Assembly: GCF_040869045.1 (NCBI RefSeq)
Contig: NC_090319.1
Location: 380,261,601 to 380,325,600, forward strand
Source: Eurosta solidaginis
Lineage: Eukaryota; Arthropoda; Insecta; Diptera; Tephritidae
Direction of reading: 5' to 3'
DNA: 64,000 bases
Both the position numbers and the translations under genes were made by a program. The notes beneath the pieces were generated by a model. That model saw only the letters and a list, made by a program, of their open reading frames with translations, searched no databases and was not told the origin of the DNA. Shown in pieces: positions 1-13,193 of the stretch; the stretch's first letter is position 1; every line of letters starts with the position of its first letter.

Positions 1-380
1 TCAACTACTTAAATTGTGTAGATATTTGTTTACTCTTATTATGCGACGCTTGTGCAATGTCATTGTTGGCATCGTTGTATTTTATTTGGTTACTTCGTTC
101 TTGTAAATGTCTACATTACATTATTAAATTTCACACAGATTGTGAATTGCATAATACAAGAGAATAAGCTGTGGTCTTGTTGCATTCTTTTTAGAAGCGT
201 AGTTGTTGTTTTCTATTGTTGCTATTTTTATATCTAGCCCTTCACATTTAAAAATGTAACCCGAAACCGACGTAGTCGAAATTGGTAGTTTTTTAATGGG
301 TAATGGGTATTTATTTATATTATGACCTTAAAGCAGGATAAGCTTTCACACTTATTTATTCATAATTTTACTTCCTTTAT
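1..380. other. Intergenic, nothing recognised
   Basis: AT-rich DNA with only short chance open frames. I see no gene, RNA or mobile-element signature. Confidence 0.5.
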
Positions 381-1614
381 AGTAGGTCGGTTGAATGTTT
401 GTCCGCTTTTCATACAAATCTTGCAATCGATTTTTAAGAAACTTCTCATTGAGCTACAAACGTGAAACTTTACACATGGGTTAGAACACCGTGACAATGC
501 AACAAAAGGAAAAAAAATCCGGATCGAAATAATTAGATAAGAATTTGAAAATTTTCAAACCAGCTTTTAAGTAACTTCTCCATGAGCTAGAGGCTTGAAA
601 TTTCAAACTGAATTCAGAGGTCGATGACAGCCGATGACACGATACAAAAAGATTCGCTAGGGGGCGCACGGTATGAGATATTTAGAAAAATCGTACGAAA
701 CGGAGGGAATTTTGTGATTGATTTTTATGTAAGTTATCATTGAGCTACAACTGTAAAACTTCACAGATAGGATAAGACGCCGAGAAAATTTAAGAAAAGG
801 AGAACACAATTCTGTTAGATGGCGAACGGATCGAAATGCTTAGATAAGAATTTGGAAATTTGGTGTTTTGAGATCGATTTCGAAGTAACTTATCATTGAG
901 CTACAAACATGAAACCTCAGAGACAGGTTAAAGCACCGCGAAAAAGGAACAAAAGGAGAAAAAAAAAACCGTTAGTATGTAAGTTATCATTGAGCTACAA
1001 CTGTAAAACTTCACAGATAGGATAAGACGCCGAGGAATTTTAAGAAAAGGAGAACACAATTCTGTTAGATGGCGAACGGATCGAAATGCTTAGATAAGAA
1101 TTTGGAAATTTGGTGTTTTGAGATCGATTTCGAAGTAACTTATCATTGAGCTACAAACATGAAACCTCAGAGACAGGTTAAAGCACCGCGAAAAAGGAAC
1201 AAAAGGAGAAAAAAAAATCCGTTAGGTGGCGCACGGATCGAAAAAATTAGATAATAATTTGGAAATTTGAAACCAGGTTTTAAGTAGCTTCTCCATGAGC
1301 TAGAGACTTGAAATTTCAAACTTAATTCAGAGGTCGATGACAGCCGATGACACGATACAAAAAGATTCGCTAGGGGGCGCACGGGATGAGATATTTAGAA
1401 AAATCCTACGAAACGGAGGGAATTTGGGATCGATTTTAAAGTAACTTATCATTGAGCTACAAACATGAAACCTCAGAGGCAGGATTTTAAAGTAACTTAT
1501 CATTGAGCTGCAATCATGAAGCCTCAGAGAGAGGTTAAGACACCGTGACAAAGGAACAAAAGGAGAAAAAAAATTCCGTTAGGTGGCGCACGGATCGAAA
1601 AAATTAGATAATAA
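381..1614. repeat. Decayed tandem repeat, about 250-bp period
   Basis: Phrases such as AAGTAACTTATCATTGAGCT, GGTGGCGCACGGATCGAAA and AACAAAAGGAGAAAAAAAA recur throughout. The block starting at 726 is repeated almost exactly at 976, a 250-bp step. The block near 560-690 returns near 1265-1410. Short reverse-strand open frames here repeat each other only because the DNA repeats. This looks like a small satellite or the internal repeat of an unidentified element. Confidence 0.75.
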
Positions 1615-1885
1615 ATGTCTCCTTATATAAAGACATATTCTTGCTAAACTTTGATTTTTAAATTTTGACATAGAAATTGCAAAAATATTTATGAGAAGTA
1701 AAAAATATAAAGGGCGCAATTGAATGACTGATAATATCTCCTTTCCTACCAACTTTCCAATCCAAGTAATGTGCGCTCCACTTTTATATTTTTACTTCTC
1801 ATAAACATTTTTGCAATTTCTATGTCAAAACTTAAAAATCAAAGCTTAGCAAGTATAAGTCTTTATATAAGGAGATATTTTTCGC
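1615..1885. mobile_element. Foldback element with arms of about 95 bp
   Basis: The left arm starts TCTCCTTATATAAAGAC and runs to about 1711. The right arm, about 1775-1882, is its imperfect reverse complement and ends GTCTTTATATAAGGAGA. A non-repeated spacer of about 65 bp separates them. There is no coding capacity. The structure fits a foldback-type MITE; I could not fix a target duplication. Confidence 0.75.
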
Positions 1886-3010
1886 TGATTTTTGTCCATT
1901 TATATAAAGGAAGTGCTTAAAATTTTTTTATTTTATTTTTTGTAGCTTAAATTTTATTGACTGCGTATGTTGAAATATTTTACTGTTACATAGTTGTTTT
2001 TTACGGCTGTGCTCAAATACTTCTTTGAATGGTTTAGCGCCTTCTTTTTATCTTTACTATTACCGGGTAGCATTGACCTTGAAATTTCAAATTTTAACAC
2101 TTTTGAGCGGACAAAACCGCATAAAAACAATAAAAGATTTAACAAATAAAAATATCTAAACGAAATCAAAAGTTCAGACAAATAATTCCGGTTCAATTCA
2201 TTTGCAGTTAAATGAGTGATTTGCGTGCAACTCAGAGATCGAAATGGTTACAAATTTTATTTTAAGAAATCACTTTTTGATAGCGTGAAAATGAAATAGT
2301 ATATTAAATTTGGCATGAATATCAAAATTGTTAATCGGTTGTCTTCCAAATGCGCCCGTTTTCAATGTCGATCTTTTTCGGATGTAGATAAAACTGTACC
2401 AAATTTCAGAAAGATATCTCATTTTTTCTCAAGTTATCGTTGGACGTACTTGGCTCACTCAAAATTGTTTTCAATGCTGAAGATTGGAATATAAATGAAC
2501 CACCTATATCCGATTAAAATTATAATATCCTAGTTGAAATAATTATGATTTCAGTCCCTGTTTGAATCCAATATGAGCTGTTAGGTTATGAATGTCTCTG
2601 CTTTTGTATGCAAGAGCTCCTGCTGCCAGTTCAGAGACCTGCGCTTTGTAATGAACCAAACTGCTCTAATTTATGCAAGACGAAAAAACCCACCAAGGGG
2701 ACGGTTAAACAGACAACAGACCAAAATTATATTTATTGAATTCATTGAACTATCAAAATACCGGAAAGCGGGTTATAAAAGCAAACAAAACGGATTAAAA
2801 ATAGTAGCAGGTTATACAGATTATAACACAAAATGCGACATTCGATGGCAAATATTTTCTGCCGATTTATATGTTAATTACTATTAAAAAGCTTCGATAT
2901 TTGGTAAACTTAAAAAGCAATTCGCTAGCTACATACATAAGTTAGACTAAGCATACTTTTTAATTGAGGTCGTAAACATGCAATAAGACCATTGTGGAGA
3001 TTGAAACCAC
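1886..3010. other. Intergenic, nothing recognised
   Basis: AT-rich sequence. The longest open frame is 99 codons (2588-2887, +). It has no motif I recognise and no splice or neighbour support, so I do not call it a gene. Confidence 0.5.
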
Positions 3011-3018
3011 GTTTTTAC

Positions 3019-3585
3019 TAGGGTTGTGAACAGCATCCGGATTTTTCCACTATCCGGATTAACCGGATATTCGAATAACTGGATAGCTAAGCAAAAAAGC
3101 CGGCTATCCGCTGTTCGGCTATCCAGATATGTAAACGGAAAATCCGGATATCCGTATGTCCGGATACTGGAATATAAATGTTGAATATCTGCATATCAGA
3201 ATTGAACGAAGCAAACATCGAAAAATTATTCAAAAAATATGTTTGTAGATTATTAAATTAACGTCAAATATAAAAAAGCTACAATTTTACAAACAAGTGA
3301 AATTAAGAACAGTGCCATTTGTTTATATTGTGAAAAAACGCTGTTAGTTGATTTAAATGCGCCACGAATTTATTGTTATTAATGCTAAATAAACATATAT
3401 GGTACATCAATTTTTTGCTTTCACTGGATATCCAAAAATATTAACCGGATCTTCATAAATCCGAATATCCGGATAGTTTCACAAACGAATATTAACCGGA
3501 TATCCATTACGTCCGGATTTATCCGTGTCAACGGATATCCGTATGGATATCCGGATATTCGAATATGCGGATAATCCCAGCCCTA
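3019..3585. mobile_element. hAT-type MITE with ATCCGG repeats
   Basis: The element starts TAGGGTTGTGAAC and ends ATAATCCCAGCCCTA, giving an imperfect terminal inverted repeat that begins TAGGG. It is flanked by GTTTTTAC (3011-3018) and ATTTTTAC (3586-3593), which match at 7 of 8 bases, an 8-bp target duplication as hAT elements make. Both subterminal regions are dense in CCGGAT/ATCCGG/GGATATCC words in both orientations. The AT-rich middle has no open frame, so the copy is non-autonomous. Confidence 0.8.
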
Positions 3586-3593
3586 ATTTTTAC

Positions 3594-4984
3594 ATATATT
3601 TATATAGAAACTTGTTATTAGTTAAAAATACGCCTTAATATACATATGTATGCGTGTACATTATTTGAAAATTTCCAACCCGAATGAAAATTTTTGATTA
3701 TCGAAAAATCAAAATATAAAAATTTTTAAAATATGTATATCAAATCAAAAAAAAATTAAAATTAAATTATTGAAGAAACTAATGAAATTACAAAGTCTAT
3801 AAAGTTAAAGTAAAATTTATAGTGTATTAAAAGAAACCATACAACCATATGTAAGCCTAGTAAGATACTTAACAAAATGGCGTAAGTAAGAATAATGCTT
3901 AATTATAATTACTTATATATTAAAATGTGATATTTCATTGAAATTATACATAATTGATTTTATTGCCATAAAACTGTATACTTATAATAATAAGAGTAAT
4001 ATTCTTGACATACTTTTTCACCTAGCCATAGCTGCTCGGTATTTCAAGAGTTTTGGGCAAACGAAGGAATAATTTAGCAACTCTACTAGAAGCAAAAAAA
4101 AAACTGGGTTACTCCCCTTACAAAAAAAACAGGCGTGAGTATCAAGTACTGTTGAAGTTCGATGTGTAAACATACTGGTGTACGCCTGGTGTTAAATTTA
4201 ACTAGAATTGTACGTTAACAAGAGCTCGCCCAGGGGTTGAACGACAGAGATAACTTTACCAGAAACAAATAGTTTCAGACTTTTTGTGCAGAGCTTCGTC
4301 GGTTTCTTACCGGGAACAAACGACACCAGCAACTTTCGAGATTTCGATTTGTTATTAGCTTGTTATCGATTTGCTGTCAACATGCCAATATCTTCTAATT
4401 GGCTTCTTAACGTCTTGCTATTGGGGGGTTATAAGTTTGTAATCGATTTTATATTGAAGAAGGTATGTGTTTTATAAAAAACCTATGAGTCAACGTTCTT
4501 AACGCAGATACATTTTTGATTTAAAAAATCGATAACACGCCGATAACAAATCTACAAAATTCCGAAAACAAGTTGACATCCTTTCGATAACAAGCAGATG
4601 GCTCGTCGATTAAAAATCGATTAAACTAAATTAAATTTCATTTAATTTACCTCAATTTTATTTAATTAGATTTACTTTTATTTTACAACGTTTTCCTTGA
4701 TTTCAGTTAATTTTGTTTTATGTTATGTTTTGGTTTTACTGGTCTGTAAAAAATTAATTATTATATTAATTTGTTGTCGTGAAGACCAAGTTTATTATTT
4801 CTGTAAAATACATGGCCCCTGCGCAAGTATGACACATAAAATCGCGAACCGTTCCACATTTTTCGGTCTATGAACTTTGTTTTTTTTTTCTAATTTACTC
4901 GTTTTCTATGTATAATAATTTAATATAATATAACTTGTAAAATATGCCTTTTACAAAAATATTAAATTTGGCCTTGAAAACAAC
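3594..4984. other. AT-rich intergenic, nothing recognised
   Basis: Contains ATCGATTT-type words near 4360-4625 and long A/T runs. No open frame or element end is convincing. Confidence 0.5.
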
Positions 4985-5600
4985 AAATTAAAATAATATT
5001 TTTTTTTTTACTTTACCTTATTTTGTATTTCTCTATTTTATTTTATTCTACTATATTTTCTTTTCTTTTATTTAATTCTTTTTTATTTTATTTTTAATTT
5101 AATTTATTTTGTTTTCTTCTATTTTATTTTATTTAAATTTATTTTATTCTATTTTACTTTATTTCATTTTATATATTTTTTTATTTTTTACCCTTTTTTG
5201 TTTTTTTTTTTTATTTTATTTTACTTTATTTTATGTATTTTTTTATTTTTTATCTTATTTTATTTAATTCAATTTTTTTATTTATTTATTTTATTTTACT
5301 TTATCTTATTTAATATATATTTTACCTTACTTAATTTTTTTTCATTTAATTTTATTAAATTTTTTTATTTTGTTACCATATTTTATTTTATTTTACTTCG
5401 CTGTATTTTATTTAATTTTTCTTGTTTTTTTTTTTTTTTGTTATTTGATTTTATTTTATTTAATTTAATGTTTTCTTATTTTATTTTATTTTCTTTCTTT
5501 TATTTTACTTTATTTTAATTTTTTTTACTATATTATATTTTATTTTACCTTTTTTCCCCCTTTAATATCACTATATTTTATTTTATGTTATATTTTTTAT
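4985..5600. repeat. Low-complexity (TTTTA)n tract
   Basis: About 600 bp made almost only of TTTTA/TTTAT pentamer variants and T runs on the plus strand. The 106-codon frame at 5198-5518 reads as Phe/Leu/Ile/Tyr only because of this composition and is not a gene. Confidence 0.9.
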
Positions 5601-8600
5601 TTTCTTTCTTTCTTTGTGCAATTTTTATTTCATATAAATCCAACCAAATTTGGTATAAACAACAAAGCCCTAGCCACCAGCAGTGTATGTTCAGAGACTT
5701 TAATAATATGTATGTAGTTGCTCAACTGTACCACGCACATTGCTTCGACATTACGGTAGAGTGTAGTGACTAGCCACAGTACTTATATTCTCATTCTCTA
5801 TTACTCCCCACAGCATACCAATACCACACACCTCGCCTACACGTATACACTCTTAAGCATTCCACACAGTTACGCATATACTTATATATCCTACATATAG
5901 GGGGATATAGCATTCCACTTACAAATATTACGCTTACACTTACATCCTACATTCAGGATTCTCCCCATACCTTGGGCTAAGATGTTTACACATCAAAAAC
6001 AAAAATAACAAAGGCCGCCCATAAATATAAATCTTATGTTGGGATGGTGTCGAAAAATAATATTTATTATTTAAAATCTTTGTTTATACCGTCGAAATTT
6101 TTTTTAATAACTAGGCGACGATCGATTTTTTAGATATAAAAATTTGGTCTTGAGAAATTTGTGTTAATCAAATGGTCTTTCTTAGTTTTATACGACGAGA
6201 AGCATTCTTTGCTGATCAAACTTCTATTAAAAAAATGTCACAACTGAAAAGAACATAAAAAAAATAAAGGATCTCGCAGGACTAAAATAATGACAAACGA
6301 ATATTTAAATTGAATACACTCAGAATGTTTCGAGACATATATTTCAAATCAATGGTGTAACACCTTGGTGCTCAATTATTTGGGTCCAATTTATACTTAA
6401 ACTTTCATTGTTCATCTTCGTCTGTTCGGTTTGTTGGTGTAGGGATTATTTGCTATATGTTGCTACCCGAAGTATTTTAGAGCTAAATTTCTGAAACCCG
6501 TCGAACACTGTTTCACTGTAAGCGTAAACTCACGCAGATGTAAAATCAACAAAGTATTTCGAATTAAGGTATAGACATCATCCCATTCGTGGTTATTTGT
6601 CATTCTTAAGTAGAGCTTATTGCCTATAGAGAGTACAGGAATACCGTAGTCGACAGGTCTATGTCAGGTGGGAAGTTCTAGTCTATAACCCCTACAATCG
6701 TAAGCCCACCTTCTATTGGATCAACTTATAACGCGTTCAAAAGGTCTGCATAGAGGGGTAATTGCCATTTTGTAGAACATCACAATGTTAAAAGTGTCGG
6801 TTGAAAGCACTGCAAGTCGACAGAGTAAAAACTAGTAACGTCACCTAATGCGATAGTCTTCCGCGAGCTCGGAATTATTGCGACCCGTTGTATAATTATT
6901 AAAATTAACTTATTGTATTAAAATTAACTTGCTCTCCTCCAAGTTTCATAGTGGAGCAGATAAAATACCTCCTTGGAGGATGCTTTTAGATTCGTACTAT
7001 ATTATAGAGACTCCTAACCGATTGATCTACACCGCGAATTTTAAGGAGTCAGGGATTATATGTCACATCGACCATATAAGCATATTGATAATCCGTAGAG
7101 TTTCAATTAACTGAGGGTCGGCAGCTATTGGTGATCCTTCTTTGTTATCACTCACGTGCTGCCAAAATATACTTAAATACAAACTGACACCACTTGTAAA
7201 CAAGAAATTCTGCTTTGTACAAATGATTGAAAATAGTACTAGCTACATCGAATACGAGGTAAGGAGGAACCGTCAGTAGGTAAGATGAGGATACTAGAAT
7301 AAGATTTGAGAACAATCCAGAGACGGGTGTCAGCGTTCACACCGAAGGGTGATCGTTAATATTTACCATAAGAAAGCTACTTTGACATCGAATTATAAAA
7401 TTTGACTACTAATATTGGTGTATTTTATTTAAAAAATCAGTGAAACGATTTGATAACAATAATTGAGTTTTATTTTACGTACATATACATATGCGCTCAA
7501 ATTCTGTTTATACCGCTAGGCGCACAACTTTATCTGCACTTATGAAATAGTTGTGCATAAAATTAAAGTATGCATTTTACTCATTCACAACTCATACTTA
7601 AGGCGTTAATGGTGAATAACGCCTAAAAGTACATACACCCACATCAGCATTGGTGAATAGTGGAGACATACCATACAGTCAGTTCAACTTAAGATAACCC
7701 TTTTGTGGTCGCAAACCCAGATTTATATGCACATACAAAAAACTAGTCTAACATATCGAGAAATCACATGAATAATTTTATAATGTTCAAAGATTAGTTT
7801 TGAAAATGACACCAAAATTCAAATTTCGTACAACAGCTCTTGAACCACAGATAACACTTCAACAACTCATAATTTCACCAACAACACAAAGAGTTGTATG
7901 TTTATGAAAATCGGGTTTTGGCTTCAACAGAAATGTTCGACTTTAACTTCTAGAAATTGTAAATAAAACGCACAAACATACATGTCGGTAAATGAGTACT
8001 TAACTTTACATACATAGATACATTTTTTTACTATCCAATAATTGCATTTGAGTCCATGGCGGTGAGATAGCTCAAGATCTCTCACGGCTTCGAAGCGGTC
8101 ACGTAGACCAAGCAATTCAACCAACTACTTATCTCAAGAAAACATCACTGAACACTTGACTGACTGAACTACTCAACGACTGTTGGTCGTTGTGGTTGTG
8201 TTGAGCGGGAAGCTTGCAAAAAAGTTGTTATAAGCTCTAACGCTCCATTATCCAATTCAATAACACTGATACTGGCATGCTCGTAATTGTGGTTGTTATG
8301 CACGTGGAACGTGGATAAAAGAATTCGAAATTAGACTTTGGTGTGTTCGTATGTATGTAATATATATCTAAGTGGACTGTTAAATGTAAATTGTAATACT
8401 GGAATTAATTGCTAATAATTGAATTTCAGTCGTAAGGTTAACACTGGGTCTAAGTAGTTGTTATGTAGTTTATGTATGGTATTAAATATTTATGTTATAA
8501 GTGAAGACAGAATTAATTTAAAAGTTGTATATGCAAATATGCTGTTCAAAAGAAATAAATTCTAATGAAGTTGTTAGCAAGGAGACGAGGGGATCATAAC
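5601..8600. other. Intergenic, nothing recognised
   Basis: Three kilobases without a credible gene. All open frames are under 70 codons. No terminal repeat, tail or array is apparent on either strand. Confidence 0.45.
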
Positions 8601-8629
8601 ATAAAATATCCTTCGAGGAGGAATGAGTT

Positions 8630-9130
8630 GAATGCCTAGTCAGTGCATTACAATCTACACAGGCGGCTCGAAAATTAAAGAGAGGACCTAAACTGGAATG
8701 CACTAAAAGCATCTGCGGGTTCATCAGTCATACGGACTTTCTGACATATGCTGTGTCTTCCAGATAGAGGCATATGCCATAGAGGAGAGCATTCTGACTG
8801 CTCCAGCACGGTCTAAGGCATTAATGCAACGATCTTTGCCGACAGTGAGGTCGCCTTAGAGGCATTAGAAATCAAATCCGAATATCATGCGTAGCCTCTC
8901 TGGCCTTCATTAGGCATCTCAATTTCACCCTTTGCTAGGTCCCTGAGCGAACACAGCGATATTTATGAAACTGCAGATAAGATGGTCAGATAGAGTTCGG
9001 ACATAGCCATAAGCGAGATTATATGTTGAGCAAAATCGAAGAATATGAGATAAGAGCAACGGACTTGCTGTGGACTAACCGCTTATCAACTGGATAGCTA
9101 TGCCCATTAACACGCCAGGTGATTCTTGAT
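8630..9130 (+). pseudogene. Fossil LINE RNase H region
   Basis: Translating through stops and frameshifts gives pieces matching the RNase H end of the LINEs elsewhere in the window: TIYTGGSKIKE (for IYTDGSK), CCVFQIEAYAIEE (for CSVFQAE.A), FADSEVALEAL, and a remnant of the ADEL-type motif. The catalytic Asp of the first motif is now Gly. The remnant is heavily decayed and is identified only by motif order and spacing. It is probably the 3' part of an old plus-strand insertion. Confidence 0.5.
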
Positions 9131-10080
9131 GTGCCCTCTCTGCTTTTTAGAGTGGCAGATATAGATGAGCTTCATAAGAAGGGCCGTTGGAATATTAGGC
9201 ATATATAAGGATGGCCACGAATTCGGACTGTTTGAGCTAGCCAAGGAATACTTGTACCAAAAACGTTCCAGTTAGACTCGTTTATATAAAAAGGAGTCAA
9301 TAATTCCACATGATCATAAAAGTAGGAAAGATTTGGAACAAATCTTACGACATCATGCACATGTTGAGCATATTTCCACTGCCTGGAGTCAATGTGAAGT
9401 CACATTTTTGAATAAGTTGTTGGAGAAAATGATTGAGCATGTTTTGTGTTGTGCCCTTCGCTTGCTATTGTTAAAGGCAATACAATTTTCCGATCTAAAA
9501 TCAGCATGTAGAAAGAAAGTTTCCAGGATTTTACAAGACAACGGATTTTTTTTTTTATAACATAGGCTCGAGTTTTTGGTGGGGTATTTCGGTTTGATGA
9601 TCGTCGGGCAAACTTCTGGTACCAGTATTAACATATCCATTGTATGACGGGTCCATCAACCCACCCTAGCTCTTGTGTGAAGTTGGTTAAGTACGTTGGC
9701 TGCCATAATAAATCACAACTCGGCGTTACCCGAACTTCGACATCTTACTTCGTTGTTTGTTGGTTTTATTTGGTTGCTGAATATTCTTTTATTTACATGG
9801 TGCTATTTGGGTATTTAACTATACCAGATGTGCATACATATGGTGTTTTCTATTATAGTAATTTTTATGTGTACTTACATAGATAATTTTAAACAATTTT
9901 ATTTTATGGTTTAATAACATAAAGTCATTGCCAAGGTAAATCAAGGTAAAGACATGCTTGGTTGCTGTAAATCCATTTTGTATAATTTGCCCACAAATAA
10001 AAAAGATTGTATGATGAATTAACTAAACGGCGTTGAACTTATGATTACCTATAAGTACTTATGTTTGTTGGTGTGGTACT
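9131..10080. other. Intergenic, nothing recognised
   Basis: Overlapping short open frames of up to 83 codons on both strands, with no recognisable motif. Confidence 0.45.
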
Positions 10081-10084
10081 TGGC

Positions 10085-10126
10085 TACGTACATACATACA
10101 TACATACATCTATATATATATACAAA
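10085..10126. repeat. (CATA)n/(TA)n microsatellite
   Basis: ACATACATACATACATACAT is followed by an alternating TA run. Confidence 0.85.
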
Positions 10127-10139
10127 TGAAATGGTGTTC

Positions 10140-10560
10140 GTTCCTGTCCATGTTTTGCTGCCGATACGAGGCCAATTTTATTCGTTCTTTTTTCATAGTA
10201 TAGGGATCAAATAGGGGAAGGTTTTTAGCAAAAAAAATTTTTTTTAAATATCTACCCTAGAGATATAGGTCAAAACGTGGACCCGGATAACCCTAAGATG
10301 TGTTTGTATAATATTGGTATCAAATGGAAGCTTCTGATAAATACTTTAATATGGGGTACTTTTCGTAGCCCTAGGTGACTAGTGTCTCCAGTTATAGGCC
10401 AAATTGTTGACCCGGGTACCCCTAGAATGTGTTTTTACAATATGGATATCAAATGAAAGCTGTTGATGAGTTCTTTAGCGGAGGGTAATTTTCATACATC
10501 TGGGTGACAAGGGTCTCGAGATATTGCCAAAAACGTGGATCAGAATAACCTTAGGATACG
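10140..10560. repeat. Degenerate minisatellite, about 125-130 bp period
   Basis: Three diverged units share GTTTTTACAATATGG, TATCAAATGAAAGCT and a gate of the type CCCTAG. The units resemble, in reverse orientation, the 130-bp monomers of the array at 21525-23190. A further fragment of the same type lies at 23645-23760. The array abuts the Helitron coding remnant that starts at 10561. Confidence 0.6.
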
Positions 10561-11862
10561 TTTTTACATTATGGGTACAATCCGGCATATAGTTGTCGAT
10601 CCACTGATGACAATATTAACGTGGAATACTGTAATTCCGTTAAATCAATAAAATACATTTGCAAATATGTAAATAAAGGAAGCGATATGGCTGCATTCGG
10701 TGCAGTCCAAAATGGCAACGACGAGATTTAAAAATATCAAATGGGGCGTTATATAAGCAGTAACGAAGCGATATGGCGAATTTTTTCATTCCCAATACAC
10801 GAAAGACATCCAACAGTCGTCCATTTCGCGGTTCAGCTTGAAAATGGCCAACGCGTTTATTTTACTCCTGAAAATGAAGCGCTTAGAGCAACAAGTTCAC
10901 CGTCTACAACTTTGACTGCCTTTGTTCATTTATGTCAATCCGAAGATTTTTCAAGAACATTGCTATATGCAGAAGTGCCACAATATTTCACATGGGATAA
11001 ATCTAGGAAAACATTTCAAAGGCCAAAACAAGGAAAACCAGTTCAAGATCATCCTAATGTGTTCTCAACAGATGCATTAGGACGCATTTATGCAGTTGAT
11101 CGAAATAATGCTGAGTGTTTTTTCTTGCGCGTGTTGTTAATTAATGTTCGTGGCCCACCATCATTCCAAGCTTTAAGAACAATTAATGGCGAGGAGGATG
11201 ATAAGCATTGGGAAGATAAGCTTGCCGTTTCAGCTGTAATAGCCAGTCCACATCAAATACGAACATTATTTTCGATAATAATTACAATGTGCTCCCCATA
11301 TAATCCATTGGAATTATGGAATAATTTCAAAGATTATATGACAGATGATATTTTAAACCAAATGCGTCGAAATACTGCAAATTATGATTTGGAATGCTCA
11401 TTGGAAATTTACAATGAAGCATTGATAAGGATTGACGACATTTGTTTGTCGATGTCAAACAAACCGTTAGTACAATTGGCCATGCCAGCAGCAAATCGTC
11501 CAATGCGTGGTATATTCAATAGAGAACTGGAGCGTGAATACCATTATGATTGTGATGAACTAAACACTTTTGTAACATCAAATTCAACGAAATTGAATGA
11601 CCAGCAGCAACATGTTTATGATACAATCATGAATAATGTTAGCCATGGAACTGGTGGATTGTTTTTCTTTGGTGCTCCTGGGGGAACAGGCAAGACCTTT
11701 TGATTTCATTGATATTAGCAACATTTCGATCAGATAATAACGTTGCATTGGCACTCGCTTCTTCCGGAATTGCGGCTACATTACTGGAAGACGGTCGCAC
11801 AGCACATTCTGCATTAAAATTGCCTTAAATATGCAGGTAAATGAAACACCAACATGTAATAT
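10561..11862 (+). pseudogene. Helitron replicase-helicase fragment, broken
   Basis: The coding remnant belongs to an insect Helitron Rep/helicase protein. The reading begins about 57 codons before the ATG at 10741 with the conserved KSIKYICKYVNKGSDMA block, is cut by a TAA at 10729, and continues MGRYISSNEAIWRI...FPIHERHPTVVHFAVQ. It reaches the Pif1-type helicase with Walker A GAPGGTGKT at 11676-11702. A TGA follows at once, but a shifted frame continues with LASSGIAATLL, and a further shift gives LNMQVNETPTCNI. The homology stops at 11862, where the reverse-strand gag begins. Initiator and helicase residues N- and C-terminal of this piece are missing. It is a truncated, inactive copy. Confidence 0.85.
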
Positions 11863-13193
11863 TTAGAAACTGCCAGGACCGGTGCTGCAATGACATACAA
11901 TGTGGCCTGTGTTACCGCACTTGAAACACTTCATAACTCCGTCATTTTTCTGCTGTGATACCTTCAGCGCCTCCAATATTGTGTTCACCCAGTCTGGCCT
12001 TTCCACTTCCACACGGCGTGTTTTGAAAACTGGCTTACACAGAAGCGACGCTGCTTCCTGAATCAGAGCATGCGAAACCGTTTCAGCAATAGTTAGTTTT
12101 GGATTCGCATATGTGGCTCGCTTCGTTTTGACGTCCCGTATGCCATTTATAAAGCTCTGAACCTTTACCCTTTCAGTGTATTCCACGGGTGCGTCCGCAT
12201 TTGCCAAATGAGCCAACCTTTCAACATCTGACGCAAAGTCCTGCAAAGTCGCATTAGCTTTTTGGTAGCGGTTTTGCGACCCTATTTGGTATATCTGCTT
12301 CCTGTGTTCGCTTCCGTATCGGCTCTCTAGAGCGCTTATCAATGTTTCATAGTTGTTCCGTTCGTACTCTGGAATCGTCTGCAAGATTTCAGCTGTAGGC
12401 CTTTCCATACCACGAACAGTGCAGCAGCTTTATCTCCAGAATTCTAGTTGTTCACTGTTGCAGTCTTCTCAAACTGAAGCTTAAACACCTGGAAAGGAAC
12501 AGAACCGTCAAAGGATGGTGCTTTTACCTTTGAATTACTTGCTGAAACTGCTGGGCCATTTAGTTGCAACTCCTGTATACGACCTCTCAATGTTTCAATC
12601 TCGGCATCGATTTTGTCCTCGAGTTGTAAAATTTTTGTATCCTGCGCCTCCAATTTCAAGGAAATACGTCATTCTTGATCCTCCAGTTGCGCAGAGATCT
12701 GCGATAATATCTGTGCTGAAATTTGCGTCGACATTTCGGATATTCATGCCTCTTGTGGTTCAATCTTTGACGTTATGCGTGTCTCCAGCGATTCCAGTTT
12801 CGACGCCATATATGTCTTCTGTTCGGTCAGTTGATATGTTATATTTGTCTTTTGTTCTTCCAGTTGAGATGACATATATGTCTTTTGGGATTCCAGTTGA
12901 GATGACATTTCGGTTGATATTTGTGACGACATTTGCTTCAACTAGCAGTGTCGCGTTAGTGTCAACACTTGCCAATGGATTCGGAGTCTCTATCTTCTCC
13001 TCCATTTTAGTCGCTGGCTCTTGCACATCAGGATAAAAGACATACTCGTCCACATTAATTCCTCCCAACTCCAATACCTCTCGTAGCCGTGCTTGAAGTT
13101 CGATCTTATTGCCAGTTGTATTCAATCCACGGTTCTCCAACTCCTTTTTTAGTTGCTGGATCCTTAATTCACTTAACTTTGCCATGTCCAAGT
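11863..13193 (-). pseudogene. LTR retrotransposon gag, truncated and frameshifted
   Basis: This is a relative of the 817-codon element at 53244. Reading down from about 13185, an N-terminal SAP-like motif (LRIQQLKKELENRGLNTTG) is followed by a coiled coil built from QLxEQKTYM units. Next comes the capsid region (KVKAPSFDGSVPFQVFKLQF, then the block containing EYERNNYETL and YGSEHRKQIYQI), and a CCHC knuckle (CFKCGNTGHIVCHC) close to the 11863 break. Frame changes fall near 12940-12760, 12660 and 12410-12440. The protease and everything after it are absent because the element ends at the Helitron fragment. The LTR, primer site and leader upstream are preserved. Confidence 0.9.

Noticed and set aside
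2588..2887. 99-codon frame as host gene
   Set aside because: No signal, motif, codon or splice support.
5198..5518. 106-codon Phe/Leu/Tyr-rich frame resembling a membrane protein
   Set aside because: It is produced by the (TTTTA)n tract, with no start context or homology.
12515..13036. Plus-strand 173-codon open frame
   Set aside because: It is the opposite strand of the gag pseudogene and carries no motif.
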